Assembly (NCBI GenBank): GCA_014706295.1
Contig: JACSVZ010000004.1
Coordinates: 92,258,048-92,322,047 of the forward strand
Origin: Lycocorax pyrrhopterus obiensis
Lineage: Eukaryota; Chordata; Aves; Passeriformes; Paradisaeidae
DNA: 64,000 nucleotides
Direction: 5' to 3'
The translations under genes were made by a program, and so were the position numbers. A model generated the notes under the pieces. It was not told where the DNA came from, did no database searches, and worked only from the letters and a program-made list of their open reading frames with translations. Position 1 is the stretch's first letter. Every line of letters begins with the position of its first letter. Of the stretch, positions 13,775-27,374 are shown piece after piece.

Positions 13775-14425
13775 GACCTGAGACAGAATGAAAAGCTGGA
13801 CATGAGCCAACAGTGTGCACTTGCAGCACAGAAAGCCAACCACATCCTGGACTGCATCCAAAGCAGCATGGCCAGGAGGGCATGGGAGGGGATTCTGCCC
13901 CTCTGCTCCACTCTGGTGAGACCCCACCCGGAGTGCTGCATCCAGCTCTGGGCTCCCCGACAAAAGAAAGATGTGGACCTATTAGAGGAGGCCCAGAGCA
14001 GGGCCACATAGATGATCAGGGGACTGGAGCGTCTCTCCTGTGACGACAGGCTCAGGGAGTTGGGATTGTTCAGCCTGGAGAAGAGAACAGTCTGGGCTCT
14101 GGAGGGACTTTAGTGTTGCCTTCCAGTATCTAAAAGGAGCTTACAAAAAAGAATGACAGCCATTTTTACGTGGACACATAGTGATAAGACAAGGGTTGAT
14201 GGTTTTACACTAAAAGAGATTTAGATTAGATGTTAAGAATCTCTTTACTGTGAGGGTGGTGAGGCACTAGAACAGGTTTCCTAGACAAGTTGTGGATGCC
14301 CCATCACTGGAAGTGTTTAAAGCCAGGCTGACGGGGCCTTGACCAGCCTGATCTAGTGGGTGGCATACCTGCCCATGGCAGAGGTGTTGGAACTAGGTGA
14401 CCTTTAAGGACTTTCTACAAAGCAA
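13775..14425 (+). mobile_element. CR1 LINE 3' portion, plus strand, 5'-truncated
   Basis: It opens in the ORF2 C-terminal region (NEKLDMSQQCALAAQKANHI, codons from about 13787) followed by ILDCIQSSMARRAWEGILPL. It then passes through the typical LFSLEKR-like, FFTVRVV-like and WTGL-like sequence, and stops in the 3' UTR (ggaactaggtgacctttaagg). Frameshifts and stops are present. The terminal octamer repeat is not preserved. The 5' boundary is approximate. Confidence 0.92.
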
Positions 14426-17400
14426 AGTATCAGCAGGAGTGTACCAGAATGACTCAAAACTTATTTCTTTATTCACCAGTAAATAATTGGAACATACTAC
14501 CATATTTTGGCATAGGATACTGGTGTTTTAAGTCCTGAGGAATGTGCAGTACCTTCTAGTAATGAAATAATTTCGTAATAATTTTTAGAATAATTTAAAA
14601 TACTTACAGTAAATTCTCTGTTGGTGATTGAGAGCATTTTATAATGGAAAGCAGTGTTTGCCTAGAAAATAACAAAAATGTGGAGGGCCAAATCATATTG
14701 CTGGTCTCCCATGGTCTTATCTAATTTGAGAACAGGTTGCAGAGCACTGAATATTTTCAGTATTCTAAATTTATATTCTTTTCTGTCACAGATGTAAGAA
14801 TTGTTTTGGCACTATTGAAATTCATGGTGGAAATCATGTAGTGTAGGAGAACACAATTCGTGCCTATGTATATGTTGCTTATTGCAGTCTTTCCCATTCA
14901 CACAAGCTTCTCTGAAATACTCAGCTTAAACTCACTAATTCCTTTTAGATATGATCTTTACTTCCCTTTGGCTGGGTTGCTAGGGTGGATTTGCCATCTT
15001 AAGGAAGGTTACTCTTCCTTAGAGTGGTGACCTCCACTGCAGTGTCATCAATATCTTCCAAAAAGAATTCTCTCAGTTTCTTCTCTGTGAAGAAGTGACA
15101 ACCCCTGGTTGTAGGCTATGTTATTGCTTTAATAGGGATGATATTCTTTTCTTTGTCTCGTTTTGCTTATTTTTTTTCTCTCCAAACTACTCGTATCTCA
15201 AGATGTATGAAAACAAGCCAGTAGAAAGATATCAAACAAGCACACAGAAACATTGTTTTCTCTGGAAGAAACAAACAAAACCTGTAGAGAAACATCCATC
15301 TTGAGGCAGTCTGAGTACTGCAGAGTAAAAGCTAAGCACTATAGTGAGGAAAAATATAATTAGGAGTATGTCTGCTTGTATTGTGAATTGGCTGTCCTGT
15401 TTTGGAATTCTGTGCCAATGATATGAATAACAAAAACCATAATAGGAAGACTTATTTCTGTATTCATGTGGGACAAATTTAAATATTCAGAAGAATGCTC
15501 ACACTTTTATTTCTGCCTACATAATAATTTGGGATGCTTTTCACATGTAAACCTAACGTGATTCCCCAAAATAATATTCCAATTTAAAAAAAAAAAAAGC
15601 TCTTTTTGTACATGGACTATGAATTATCCATTATTTAACATGGAGAAGACTGAGTCAGAAATACTGGCATGTTGAAAGGCCTTTCTTAAGGGTATGTCAA
15701 AAAAGAAAATCTACCTTATGCAATAAGACAGTGACATTTTGTGGTAATTATAAAGAAAAAAAACCCCAAACAAGCAAGCAAACATGACCAGAGGTAACTT
15801 ACGTTGGAGTAAGGTAGGTAGCTATTTAGACACCTGCAGAAATGCTGGAAAAGCAGGAGAGAAGATATTATTAGAGATTGTCAAGGTGGAAACTTGCTGC
15901 ATTTCTGAGCATCAAACAAAGACTTTTTTATTTAAGAGATAATTTATCTTTTGGGGAATGCTCATTTTTATTTAGGACATCTGACTCCATCGTTTTTTTC
16001 ATCTTTAGATATATTAATTTAGGAAGTTGTACAGGCAAATTCAGGATCAAAATTAAAATTATATAATGCTATAATTTGCAGTTCTTGAAAAACTCTGGAA
16101 ACAGACACTTTAAATGTCGGTAATCCTTTACAGCTAAGAATGTAAGCCGCATTTACGGTAGCCACTGGCTATTTGTGTGTATGGATAACGGTTACATACA
16201 CATTAGGTATACCTACTTGCTAATTTTGGTAGTTTTAAAAATTAGATTTTTGTGTGCACTAGGTTTGTATGTTTATGATGCTGGTGATGGCATGCATGAC
16301 ACAGCTGGGACAGTATGGAGTCTTCAAGTTTTCACTTGCACTTCACTGTCTCCAGCTAAAGTTTTCCAGGCATATATTTCTGAATGATGAGGGTTATCAC
16401 TGAATACATATGCTCGGAGAAAATGCGCTGCTGGTGGAACGAGCATAGTTCTAGTTGTTTAACTGGAGTTAATGACTGGGTTCACAGCTCATCTTCTACC
16501 CTGGGAAGATGTCCTTACAAAGTATGTGTGACTTGAACATGTCTGAAGAAAGTGAAAACTATCTGTTGTCCTCTTTATCTGATCTTCACAGTTCAGAATG
16601 TTCAGCTGTGACAAACCTAAGTTGGATGGATACTATGTGGAGAGAACATAAAGTGGTTGAGCTAAGGAGGCCTGTGATTTATGAACAGGCTGTGAGATGT
16701 CATTGTTTTCTTCTTCACTTTTCCATTCTTTGCTCTTTCTGCCCTTTTGTACCATTTCAAACGAAGACTGGTTTCCTCTTTGTTTAGTGCCTCTTTCTAT
16801 CTTACTCATTTCCTCTTGTTTGGTAGTGAGGCTGGCCTTTGACTATCATGAGATCATAATGCCAGCTTATGATTTCCTCACAACTTGTTTATTTTCAAAT
16901 TATGTTTTTGGAAGTTTTATTTTTGAATGGGTTAATTTTTAAAAAAAAGCTTCCCTAAAGTTTAGCTCTAATATATGGGAAGTATTTACCCAAAATTGCT
17001 ATTGCAGCATTTGTCTTTCGTGTAACTGCTTCAGGACATATCTTGCATGAGAGGTACCTTCAAAGGGTGGTTAATCTCTGAGTTCTTTGGGGATCACTAT
17101 CTTTGTTCACTGAAACCTCAGGGAGGTTACTATAAATATGTTCTTATCTTAGGGATTTCAGTAAAGTACCTAGAATTTGGTGTGATGAATTTGGGCTATG
17201 TTATCTCTGTACCTCTGTACAGACAGAACAAGGGATTTTTGGTCCATAATTAAGGTTCTAGCTATTATGTACAATGTACAATCAGTAAATCCACTTAGCA
17301 GGAGGATTAGTAATCCCTTTTCTACCTCCATAACTTTTAAAAGATTTGTTCATATTGCTTTTGACTGTAAAAGGCACTGAAGCTGTTCACAAACAATTAC

Positions 17401-19299
17401 CTGTTCCAGTCCTAAGATATGTTGGACACATATAATGGAAAATGAAAAATTAATTTTGTAACTGCAATTCAATGATTTCTTATTTAACTAAAAACTGCAT
17501 TTTATAAGATACAGACTTATGAAAATATTCCTGTTGTTGTTTTTATTGATATTTTTAAATATTTTTTAATAATTTTTTACTTTTAAAACTATTGTTCCCA
17601 CCCTTTATCAAATGCTCAATTATGCTGAAACCCATTTTTAAAAAAATGTAAAAGTAAATGTCTGTCAGAAGCGCAAGTGGTTAATCCGGTAGATGCCACT
17701 GACATGGATGCCCTGGAACCTGCAGTTTTATCCTTTGTCTGTTTTAACCTTACTGCCTAATACTAAATAAGCTGTTCTAAGTTCTCCCTCAAAGCAGAGT
17801 TTCCAAAACCTGGTTTTTAAAGGGTGACAGAATATGCTTATACCACTGTGCTTGTTTCCATATGCTCTCTGCTTGTATTTTCTGTAGAGGCGCTTGGTTG
17901 AAAAAATGAGAATACACTTGCATTTTTGTTCTAGCATGTTAGAGCAACTAGGCAATCTGAGTCTCCTTACAGATTTATTTCAGAATTTTACCCTAAGTTA
18001 ACTTGAACAGGTTTCTATTATCTCACTCCCAAAACTCCTCGTTTATTCACTGCTGATGAAGTAGAGAAATGGTCAATAGGAGTTATTGTGTCCCACCTAC
18101 TCTTAACTGAGAAATATCTTATTCTTGACTGCTGTATCCTTCATTTTACATTACAGCTTTAAACATTTCTTAGTGTAAAAAAGACACTTCAGGCTGTTGT
18201 TTTGCTAGCTGGTGTATCCTCTTATGACCACAGACTTAGGAATTCCATAGAGAGCCAATTATCTATCATATCCATTATCTTCTGTATGCAGTGAGACAAT
18301 TTTATGACCCTTGGATGGAAGCAAGAACATAACATGGAGGAAAATCTGTCATTCACTTACAGACTGACAGGCAATTTATGACCTTAGAAGTGGCTTTTAC
18401 AAATAAAATTAGAACCGAGCATTTTTACAGTTATACCACATTTTGCATATTTTTGAGTAATTTCAAAATCATTTTAAACAATTCTGTAATGTATACACTG
18501 CCTTCCTGTAAGAACATAACAAGTGAAATCTAATGCCTAAAAAAATCCATAGGAGTACACAGAACTGATTTCAAATGTGGAGTTCCAGTCTTCATACTCA
18601 CTTAGAGGTCCTTACACAAAGAGCTGAAGTGACTGACCTGATGTAATCATAGCAGTATGGTGCTCTCACTGGACAAAATTTTCAATATGATAAACCAGTC
18701 TTTCCAACTCATCATGTTATAAAATTTTATCTTTTTTCACTATCCTAACAAGATCATATAAGGCTTAGCTACTTCACCTTATGTATGTTCCATATATGTG
18801 TGTTTTTCTGTGGGGAAAAAATAGAAATACACCCACGTTTGTGTGTGCATACTGGAAATATTATAATCTCTTGCTGAAACTGCAGGACTAGTCATTGAGA
18901 ATGTTCATTTCCTGTTTCCTGGAGGAGAATGGCAAGAGTTGGTGCTTACTTTGACTTTGTAGATACTGATATTTCAAAATTATATTGTAACCTAACCAAA
19001 CTAGTTAGGAACTGCTTTGAGGCTTTAGCAGGGAAAGGAATTCTGTGAATGATGTAAGTAATATAAATGACTTTAAGTTGAAATTGTAGGTTAAAAATGT
19101 TAAAAAATCGTATTTTTTCCAAATGCAAGACCTTCCTTCAATTCTTCATCAACTGCCTATTTTCAGATAAGAACTTGTATTTAGCTATAAGTTTTAATAG
19201 ACTTTTGTAGTTTTTCCAGATCTGAGGACAATATTCTCAGTCACTTTTCTTTCTCTTACTCAATCACATGATGACGGGGGTTCAAGCCCCTTGGAGGAG
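14426..19299. other. Non-coding sequence, nothing recognised
   Basis: AT-rich sequence with A or T tracts. A 92-codon open frame at 16509-16787 has no recognisable domain and no flanking splice or promoter support. No repeat family was identified. Confidence 0.55.
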
Positions 19300-21375
19300 A
19301 GAAGAAGGTAAAAAGCGGGATCCTGACTTCAGGGTTCTGGCAAGCAGACTTTGGGCTGTTCAGAGATCGGTTTGAAAGAATCCCATAGGATACATGTAAG
19401 TCCTGAAGAGAAGAGGGGTCTAGGAGAGATCCTCTCATTGGTTTTCAAGGATCACCTCCCCTAAGCTCAAGAATAGTCCATCCCAACAAGCAAAGACAGC
19501 AGGAGGCCTGCATGATGAACAAGGAACTTCTCACTGAACTCAAATACAAAAAGGAAGCTGACAAGAGGTGGAAGCAGGGACAGGTGACCGGGGAGGAATG
19601 TAGAGATACTGTATCATCATATAAGAATTGGGTTAGGAAAGCCAAAGCCCGCCTGGAGTTGGATCTCATGGGGGCATGAAGGGTAACAGGAAAAGATTCT
19701 ACAGGTACATCAGCAGGAAAGAGACACTGCTGAGTTGGACAAAGAATCTGATGAAGGATATGGAAAAGGCCAAGGAACTCAGTGGCTTCTTCACCTGTAA
19801 TGGTCTAATGCATCTGCAAACCGAGGTGCCCTATACCAGTGGGAAAATCTGGAGCAAGCAAGACTTTGACTTGTTGGAGGGGGATCGAGTTATGGAACAC
19901 TTGAACAGACCAGACGTATACATGTGGGCAGGAGCTCATAGAAGGTATTCATGAGTGGTGAGGGAGCTGGCTGATGTTATTACAAGGCCTCTCCTGATAA
20001 TTTTTGAGACATCATGGCCATTGGAAATGGAGGAGAGCCTGTCTTTCAGAAGGACAATAAATGTGGATCCTTGGCAAGATCCTTAGAGAGGTAATAGAGC
20101 AAATTCACCTGGAATCCACTTCCAAACGTGATAGACAAGAAGGTGTTCGGAAGATTTATAATGGGGAAATTTCTTCTTACCAACATCATAGTCATCCATA
20201 ATGAAGTCATTGGATTGGTGGATGGGGGGCTAAGAGTGGATATTTGTCTTGCATATAGCAATTTTTTTTTTACACTGGCTCCCATCATATCCTCATAGAC
20301 AACTTGATGGACTATGGACTTGATGAATGGGGAGGTGGAATTTAAAACTGGCCAGAGTCAAAAGAGTTGTGATCTGTGGCATGAAGTCCTAGTTGAGGAT
20401 GGTCACTAGTGCTATAATGAAGAAATCAATAATGGATCCAGTACTGTTTACTATCTGATGACCTGGATGGTGGGACAGAGAAAGCCCTCAGCAAGTTTGT
20501 AGATGGTACAAAACTGGGAGGACTGGCTGGTAATATCAGATGGCTGTGCTGCTTTTCAGAGGGACTGGCACTGGCTGGAGAATAGGCTGACATGAAGTTT
20601 AGGAAGCGGCGGTGCACAGTCCTGCACCTGGGAAGGAGTTACTGCAGACACCTGTAGAGGCTGGAGGCTGACAGGGTGGAAGGCAACTTTACAGAAAAGG
20701 ACCTGCAGATCCTAGTGGACACCAAGTTGAACTGAGCCAGCAATGCAGCCTTCTGGCTAAAGATGGCAATTCTCTCAGCTGCATTAGCAAGAGCATTGCC
20801 AGCAGGTGGAGGGAGGTGATCCTGCCCCTCCGCTCAGCACTGCATAGTGAGGCAGCGTCTGGAGTCCTGTGTGCAGTCCTGTGCTTCCCATTGCAGGAGA
20901 GATATGGGCATGCTGGAGTAACTCCAGCAAAGGGCCAAAGAGATCAAGGGCATGCAACATCTGGCATATGAGAAGAAGCTGAGAGAGCTGTGACTGTAGA
21001 GCTAAAGAAGAGAAGGCTCAGAGCAGTCCTACCAATATGGAAAAATTCCCAGCTGGCAGCTGGGAATGAAGACTAAGCCAGAGTGTTCTCAGAAGTGCCC
21101 ACTGAAAAAGGCAATGAACACAAACTGGAACACAGGAAATTCCATTGAACAAGGATTATTTTTTATTTTTCACAGCGAGGGTGGTCAAACACTGGAAAAG
21201 GCCCCAAATTGGTTCATCCAAGATTTCCATCATTGGCAATACTCAAAACTTGATTGAATGTGATCCTGAGCAGAGCAGCCTGGTCTAGTGGAGGTGTTCG
21301 TGCCCGTGGAGGGAGGAGTTGGGACTAGATGATCTTTAAGGTACATTCCACCCCCTTAATATTCTATGATTTGCA
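19300..21375 (+). mobile_element. CR1 LINE, long decayed copy, plus strand
   Basis: About 2.1 kb matching CR1 ORF2 order. It begins after the endonuclease domain (gctgttcagagatcgg at about 19357) and includes the Lys/Arg-rich linker before the RT (MKGNRKRFYRYISRKETLLSW from 19676). RT fragments follow, then the C-terminal region near 20700-21250 and the 3' end (attctatgattt near 21360). It is broken by many indels, stops and deletions: for example, much of the RT core between about 19960 and 20460 is scrambled or missing. No intact ORF remains, so this is an old, inactive copy. Confidence 0.9.
21045..21067. repeat. Perfect 11-bp inverted repeat with 1-base spacer
   Basis: The left arm is attcccagctg (21045-21055), the spacer is g and the right arm is cagctgggaat (21057-21067). 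It lies inside the decayed CR1 and is not a usual part of CR1, so it probably arose by local mutation or templated repair. Confidence 0.95.
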
Positions 21376-24300
21376 CAAGGATTTGAATTAGATCATCTCC
21401 AGAAGCCACTTCCATCTTAGCTGTTCAGTGTTTCTGTCCTAGTGTTTTCCTGTAAGTTTGAGAATTTTTTATTAAGTGTACAGTCTCAGACAAACAAAAA
21501 AACCTCACTTTGTGAGAACAGAAAACCGAATGTGATTAGCATTTCATGCTTATAATAATAATGATAATCAGATTTCAGAAAAAAAAGATCCACATTGCTT
21601 TTGTTTTACTAATTGATCATAAAAAAACCCCAAAAAACAACAAAACCCTAGCGCAATCAGGAAAACAAGCAATAAAGAGGGCTGCTAATATGGATTTTCT
21701 GCATATCTTTAAGTAGACTATTCGGTATAATTGTGATTTGGTTTTTTGTTGAGTTTTTTTCCTTTTTTCTCTTTCATAATTTTATTTGGAACCTCTGCAT
21801 AGAATTCTATTCTGTAGTTCAACTACAATGTTTTGAAATCTGCCTGTACTGTCTGATTAGGGTTTCATTTTTATGTTCGGTTTTCACTGTCTATTTTTTA
21901 AACACAATTACTAAAGCTTCATTTGTGTGTGATTGTTTCCTATTCTTTATTAAAAATATTTTCATTGTATTAATCTGAAGTATTTAGTATGTAATTTGGC
22001 CCTTGTTATTTTGAGATTGTATTAGAAGTAGTTGAATTTAAAATTATACCACTTAGATATTTTTTAATATCATTTTCATTTCTAAATGATGAAGTGGCAT
22101 ATGTTTATACTTTGATAATGTACCCTTGCTTGTTCAGAAACTTGAAGGAATTTTTAATGAGTATGAAAACCAGCATAGTTTGGGAGGGGGGGTCTTGATA
22201 GCAGTTGACAAAATGGTTCAGGTGGATTTTATGTAAGTAAACTTTGCAGAATCCTGAAATATGTCCTTCTGAATGAATTTTTATGGTTATGGTAATAACT
22301 ATGCTATGAATGTTACAACTTGAAAAGCTGTCAACATTTGTGACAAATTAAACTAATTATTTTTACAATGAAAGCCTGACTTGACTGAGAATTTTCAATT
22401 GACTTCAGCTTCATTGGGACTAAAATGAAATCCCTAGGATTTTTTTTAGCATTTGTGCTAGAATGCTGTTTCTCTGTTATAATAAGAAAATAATAGCTGA
22501 GTTTCAGGTACAAGCAATGGAGAGAGATTATCTAAGATTACTCCCAGGATTTTTAATGGCCCATTAACACCAGTAAGGATCATCTGAATACAGAAAATGT
22601 GTATCCCTGTAGTACAGAAATCAAAGCAGGGTAACAAAGGCTAAAGTAAGCCTTTGACATTCATGTAATGAAGAGAACCTAAGCAGGAGCAGGGGAGGTG
22701 CCCTGTACTGCACCTTCTAATCAAAAAATCCTTATCTGCAAAACAGAAAATCCTGACGTAATGCGTTATATGCTATGGCATGGCAAAAAAAAAAAGAAAA
22801 GAAAGCACAGTAAGTTTTCAGCAGTAGGAATAGTTAAGTCTGAAACCAGTATGTCACAGAAAGACTGAAACGGTGATATTCTCACTTTTTCTTGCCTTAG
22901 CAGTTCCATAGAAAAGCATATCGTTTTCTTGTTTTCTGCTGTGCAGAATAGGGGTAATAGAAAGTATGGCAGTATGTAAAAGGGATATAAAACACACATA
23001 AGTATAGGTGTGGCAGCAAAAATGGGATTAGGTAAGCAATGATCCGTGATCCTTAAGTTGACTCATCCATCTGTGTGCTGGCACAGGATGAGAAGGAAAT
23101 AGTAGAGTGCAAAGGCGCGGTTTATATTAACTCTCATCCCAGAGAGCCGTGTGACAGTGGGAGAAGCAGTGGTAAACCTCAGGCAGGATCCTGTTTACCA
23201 CCGGCTGTTTTATGGCTTTTGTTTACCTGCACTTTCAAATGTTGGATAGCACATTTGCTGCACACAGCTTTTGTAAATTTTGTTCCATTTTTCACACATA
23301 TTTTTAATACCGTGACTAGAGTTAATATGTCAGATTCTTTTATGGATTAGTAACCTAAGGTGATCATTCCTGCGAAAGACAGATGTGTTTGTCAGTGGGC
23401 AGCCACTCTTTTTTCTTAAGCATACAATTTCTAGAAATTACCTTTTCGGTTTTTTTTAAATATTCATTTTCTTTCATTTTTATCTTTTCCCCTTTTATTA
23501 CTGTTAATTCTGCTTGCTGTTTTCTGTTCTTATTTTGTCTTCTCTTCCTCTTCCCTAACTAAGCTTTGTTATACCAAGAACTATTCTCCTGTCTTTTCAC
23601 ATCTGTGCCTCTACTCCTGCTTTCCTTCACAGAATGCAATCATGTCTCTTACCCTGCAAATTTGACTTTTGTACTTGCATAAAACTGTGAAACGGTTGAT
23701 AGTGTTTAAGATCATGTACCTTTTCTGAACACAGGACTTTCATAAATATGCTTCAAATATACACCACAAAGGAATTTGTATTCTCAGTGTCTCATCACCA
23801 AAATACTAGTGCACTCGTGGACATTACTTCCTTTGGCCTTTCCTAAGGATAACCTGACAGTAGTTCTGCCATAGTACTGGCATGACTTCATGGTGCTGTT
23901 GATGTTTTCCGGAAAGCAACAATTAAAATGTCTGCTTTCTCTTCCTTTAACTGTCAGGGTTCTTGTCTGTTTCTGTGTCTGTTTTAGTTCTTTGGTTCCA
24001 TGTTCCACGTTCAATCCCCTCAGTCCCATTCTTTTCTGCTGCCATTTCTCATGTGATAGGGGTTTGCTTGTATTGTTCTGGCGAATACCTTTCTGAGACA
24101 GGAGGATTATCGTAAGATTTCCTGAAGTCCTTGAGTTAAAAATTCTGATGTCTCTTTGCCATCTGACTTCTGTTTAATGCTCTTCCCTGCTAAGCCCTGA
24201 TTGCTGATTAACTTTATGCAGAAGCTCTCTTTTCCTAACTCGCTGCTGTTGCAGCCTGTGCTCAGAGAAGCTGATGCTGCTGCCTCGGTTGCCTGCTCCC

Positions 24301-25349
24301 CTCGCTCTGTCTCTCTTGCAGGCCCAGCAGAGGCGCTGCCCAGGCCTTTACTGTGCCATGCTGACCTACGGGTCCAGTCAGAGCCCATTCAGCCACCTTT
24401 GCCAGGGTCCTGCAGCACAGGTCATCTTTGCCCCCACCCTGTGCGAATGAGGCTTTCCATGTGGTGTCGGACAAATACTGCGGCAGTCCAGTGCTCTGTG
24501 ACTAACAGCATCAAGGGACAGATGACACCAGACAGATGGTTATGGATAAAAGTAAATTCTGCTGCGCGTTTATCACTCTGAAATACAGATTTTTGGCAAC
24601 ATTTTATCAAAACCCTTGAAATGTCCAACTCTTTTGTCAAGCGTCTTACTTTTGCATCCTTTTTACTCGGGAATGTTTGATTGTTTCCTACCTACTTTCC
24701 TTTCCTAGTTTTCTTTTCGTTCTGTGATTCATGCATCTAAATGTGTAAATGCACCTCCATAGGCTTCAGTCAAATGGTTACAGGGCTTTTGTATCAATCA
24801 GTTGCATGTGCTTTTTGTCAATCAGCAAATTATTGAAGTTGAGAAAGATATGAAACAAGTTTTATATGCAGCTGCCAAAATCAGACTTAGCATCAGTTCC
24901 AGATTTTTTTTTCTTAGTACTGATCTTCTTGTTTGTCTTGATGCTAATTAGACTAGACTGTATATGCTTTAAAAATAGGACTTTGTTTGAATTCTGGACA
25001 AACATTCATTCATCCCAGACCATGTATTGTTTTTAAAATGAGAGCTGAATCTGTATCTCCACTTGCTATTTCTGACTATATTTTTTCTTGCTTTTGAAAA
25101 GTGGTTTAGAATACATATTCTCCATCTTAAGAAATCGTTGTCTGAAGTCTGAATTCAGATAAATCATTGAATTTTCAATACTTAAATTACCTGCAGTTTT
25201 TCTTCAATTACTGGGTATTGCAAAGACCCTTCAGTTGCTCCTAGATTTCCTTTTTCTTCTATGCTATTTTCTTTATATACTTCCAATTTCTGAAGTATAA
25301 CTGCTTAAGATCTTGAAACTGGTTATTTATTATGATTTTGTTCCTGTTC

Positions 25350-25383
25350 TTGTTTTGTTTGTTTGTTTTGTTTGTTTGTTTTT
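25350..25383. repeat. TTTG/TTTTG simple repeat
   Basis: Alternating gtttt and gttt units over 34 bases; an ordinary microsatellite. Confidence 0.9.
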
Positions 25384-26254
25384 ATCTTCTGCAGAAAGCT
25401 TTGGTACTTTTTTCCTAGTTGGACCTAGTTCTTTTCCACCTTATTCAGAAATTAAGCAGTTAGATATGGCTTTCTTCTTGATTTTGGCAGAGTAACACAA
25501 CAGTTTAGTAGGATAAAAAAAACCCCGACAATTTTATGCAAAAGCTTGAAAAAGAATGAATGTGGTGGACCTGTATCAGTCTGAAGGGGAAGGATAGCAA
25601 GAGCAGGATGAATCAAAATCTGCTATTACATTAAAAAAAAAAAGTGATGCCTTTATACTGCCCTTACTTGGTTATTCTAGGTTAAGAAAATGGGTGAGGT
25701 TTTTTTATTATGCTCTCAGTTTTTTTGTTTGCCCTTTGATATAACAACAGGAATATTTATTAATCAGCTGAAGCCCCACGAGGGTAAGATACATGGTATC
25801 AGCAATAGAAATAATCACATTAATTTTCTGATAATCTGTTTCTTAAATAATCTCCGAAGGGCATGTTGTGGGTTTTTCCAACAATTGCTAAGTGGTTTCG
25901 TTTGAAGTGTGAAATTTATGTTTTCTTGTTTGACTGGTAGGAAACTTCTGTAAGCATAAGAGCATCTTTATATTCTGAGGTTTTATATTCTTAAGCCATT
26001 TACTTAAAGATACTATCTAAATCAAAATAAAAGTAGGCAAATTTTCTAATAGTTTGAGCCTTGGCAGTTTTCTGGGTTAGAATTTTTATTTGAACTTATT
26101 TAACCATGTGTCTCTATTAGCATTTTTCAAGTTTTTAAGAAGGCAATTTTTATTCTGATGTGACATTCTGAAAGTTTATTTTTCAAGTGTGCAGTACAGA
26201 ATTCAAATATTTGTGTCTGATGTTTTGAGAGGTGCATGAGAATGACAACAATCA

Positions 26255-26400
26255 ATCATATCTAATTAGCTCATGATATACTGAGCTTGCAGTAATTAAA
26301 CAAGATATTAGTGCTTACTGATTAGGATCACAGATATTGTGAGCCAGCTATTAATCACTTTTCTTGCAAGGCTAATGCCATTAACAGATATGTATCCCTA
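26255..26400. promoter_or_regulatory. Possible conserved non-coding block rich in homeodomain sites
   Basis: The stretch contains ctaattagc, cagtaattaaac, ctgattagg, ctattaatca and ccattaacag within about 130 bases, interleaved with less AT-biased sequence (gctcatgatatactgagctt). This resembles vertebrate enhancer-like conserved elements. No conservation data are available from one sequence, so the call is tentative. Confidence 0.22.
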
Positions 26401-27374
26401 AGGCTATTTTGACTATTGAATTGGCTGTGATGTAAGCAGCAAAATAGACTGTTAAATTTTGTATATTGAGAGCATCTTTTCAAACTTCTGTTACTTTGAG
26501 TATGCCGCTTGAAAATTTAGTAAAAATACTGTTCTGAGTTGTTAGAAAGTGATATTGTCGTGCTGCAGTAAAAATCTTCTAAAAACTTGTAATGTTAATA
26601 GACCTTTTACAACTGTGTGTTTTGAAATATCAATCCATAATATTGTTACTAATAAATACAGATTAACAAAAAAAAGTTTTTAATGAAAATAGTAGTATTG
26701 AAGATGCATATTTCAGATGTAATCAATGCTTTTGAGAAAAATTCACTCAAATATTTCTTAAATATCTGGGTTTGACCATCTTTATTTCTGGTACTGATTC
26801 TAATCAAAGAGTGCATTTAAAATTTGCAGTACATTTTAATTCAGTATCTTTAGTCTTAATTGACTTACATGAGAATCAATGATGTCCATCAGATAATATT
26901 CCACTGGCTTTATTGTGAATGTGAATCACTTTTTTGAAAGGAGTTATCAGAAATTTGTGATTTTCTTCACTGAGAACGATTGTGAAAATTATGAATGTAT
27001 GAAATGGAGTTACGGCTCTAATAAAAATGTATGATCTAATATCAGTCTTGAAAAATGGTATGACAAACATAAGTTCTCTTACTAGCTTCTTACTGGGGCT
27101 ATAAAGCAGTTGCAGTTTTTTTCCGTAATTTTCTGTGCATTTGGCTTGTGGGTGTGCTTGTTTTGAATAAGAGCTGAAAGGAGCTGTGTATGTTCCAAGT
27201 ACATCATAAAAGTTAGGTAGCTATTAGGCTGATGTCTTTTCTTGGTCTTAAAATCAAGAATCAAACACGGTTGGGAGGGAAAAACAGGTTTTACCTCAGT
27301 ATTTATTTTAAGGATCCTTAGGTGCACCACGTCCAGGTGGAATGCGCTGAAATGCACACCGCAATGCACACCCA

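Larger units (their letters stand above)
21376..27374. other. Non-coding sequence, mostly unmarked
   Basis: About 6 kb of AT-rich sequence. It contains a TTTG-type simple repeat (25350-25383), a GC-richer CpG-poor patch at about 24240-24480 and a homeobox-site-rich block at about 26255-26400. No exon or repeat family could be supported. Confidence 0.55.

Noticed and set aside
13609..14043. Cluster of overlapping open frames on both strands
   Set aside because: They are CR1 sequence and its antisense.
16509..16787. 92-codon frame with protein-like Ser/Glu-rich composition
   Set aside because: No family match, Kozak context, splice signals or conservation evidence; lengths like this arise by chance in 64 kb.
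19276..19290. tRNA T-arm-like sequence gggggttcaagcccc
   Set aside because: No acceptor, D or anticodon arm can be folded upstream at tRNA spacing.
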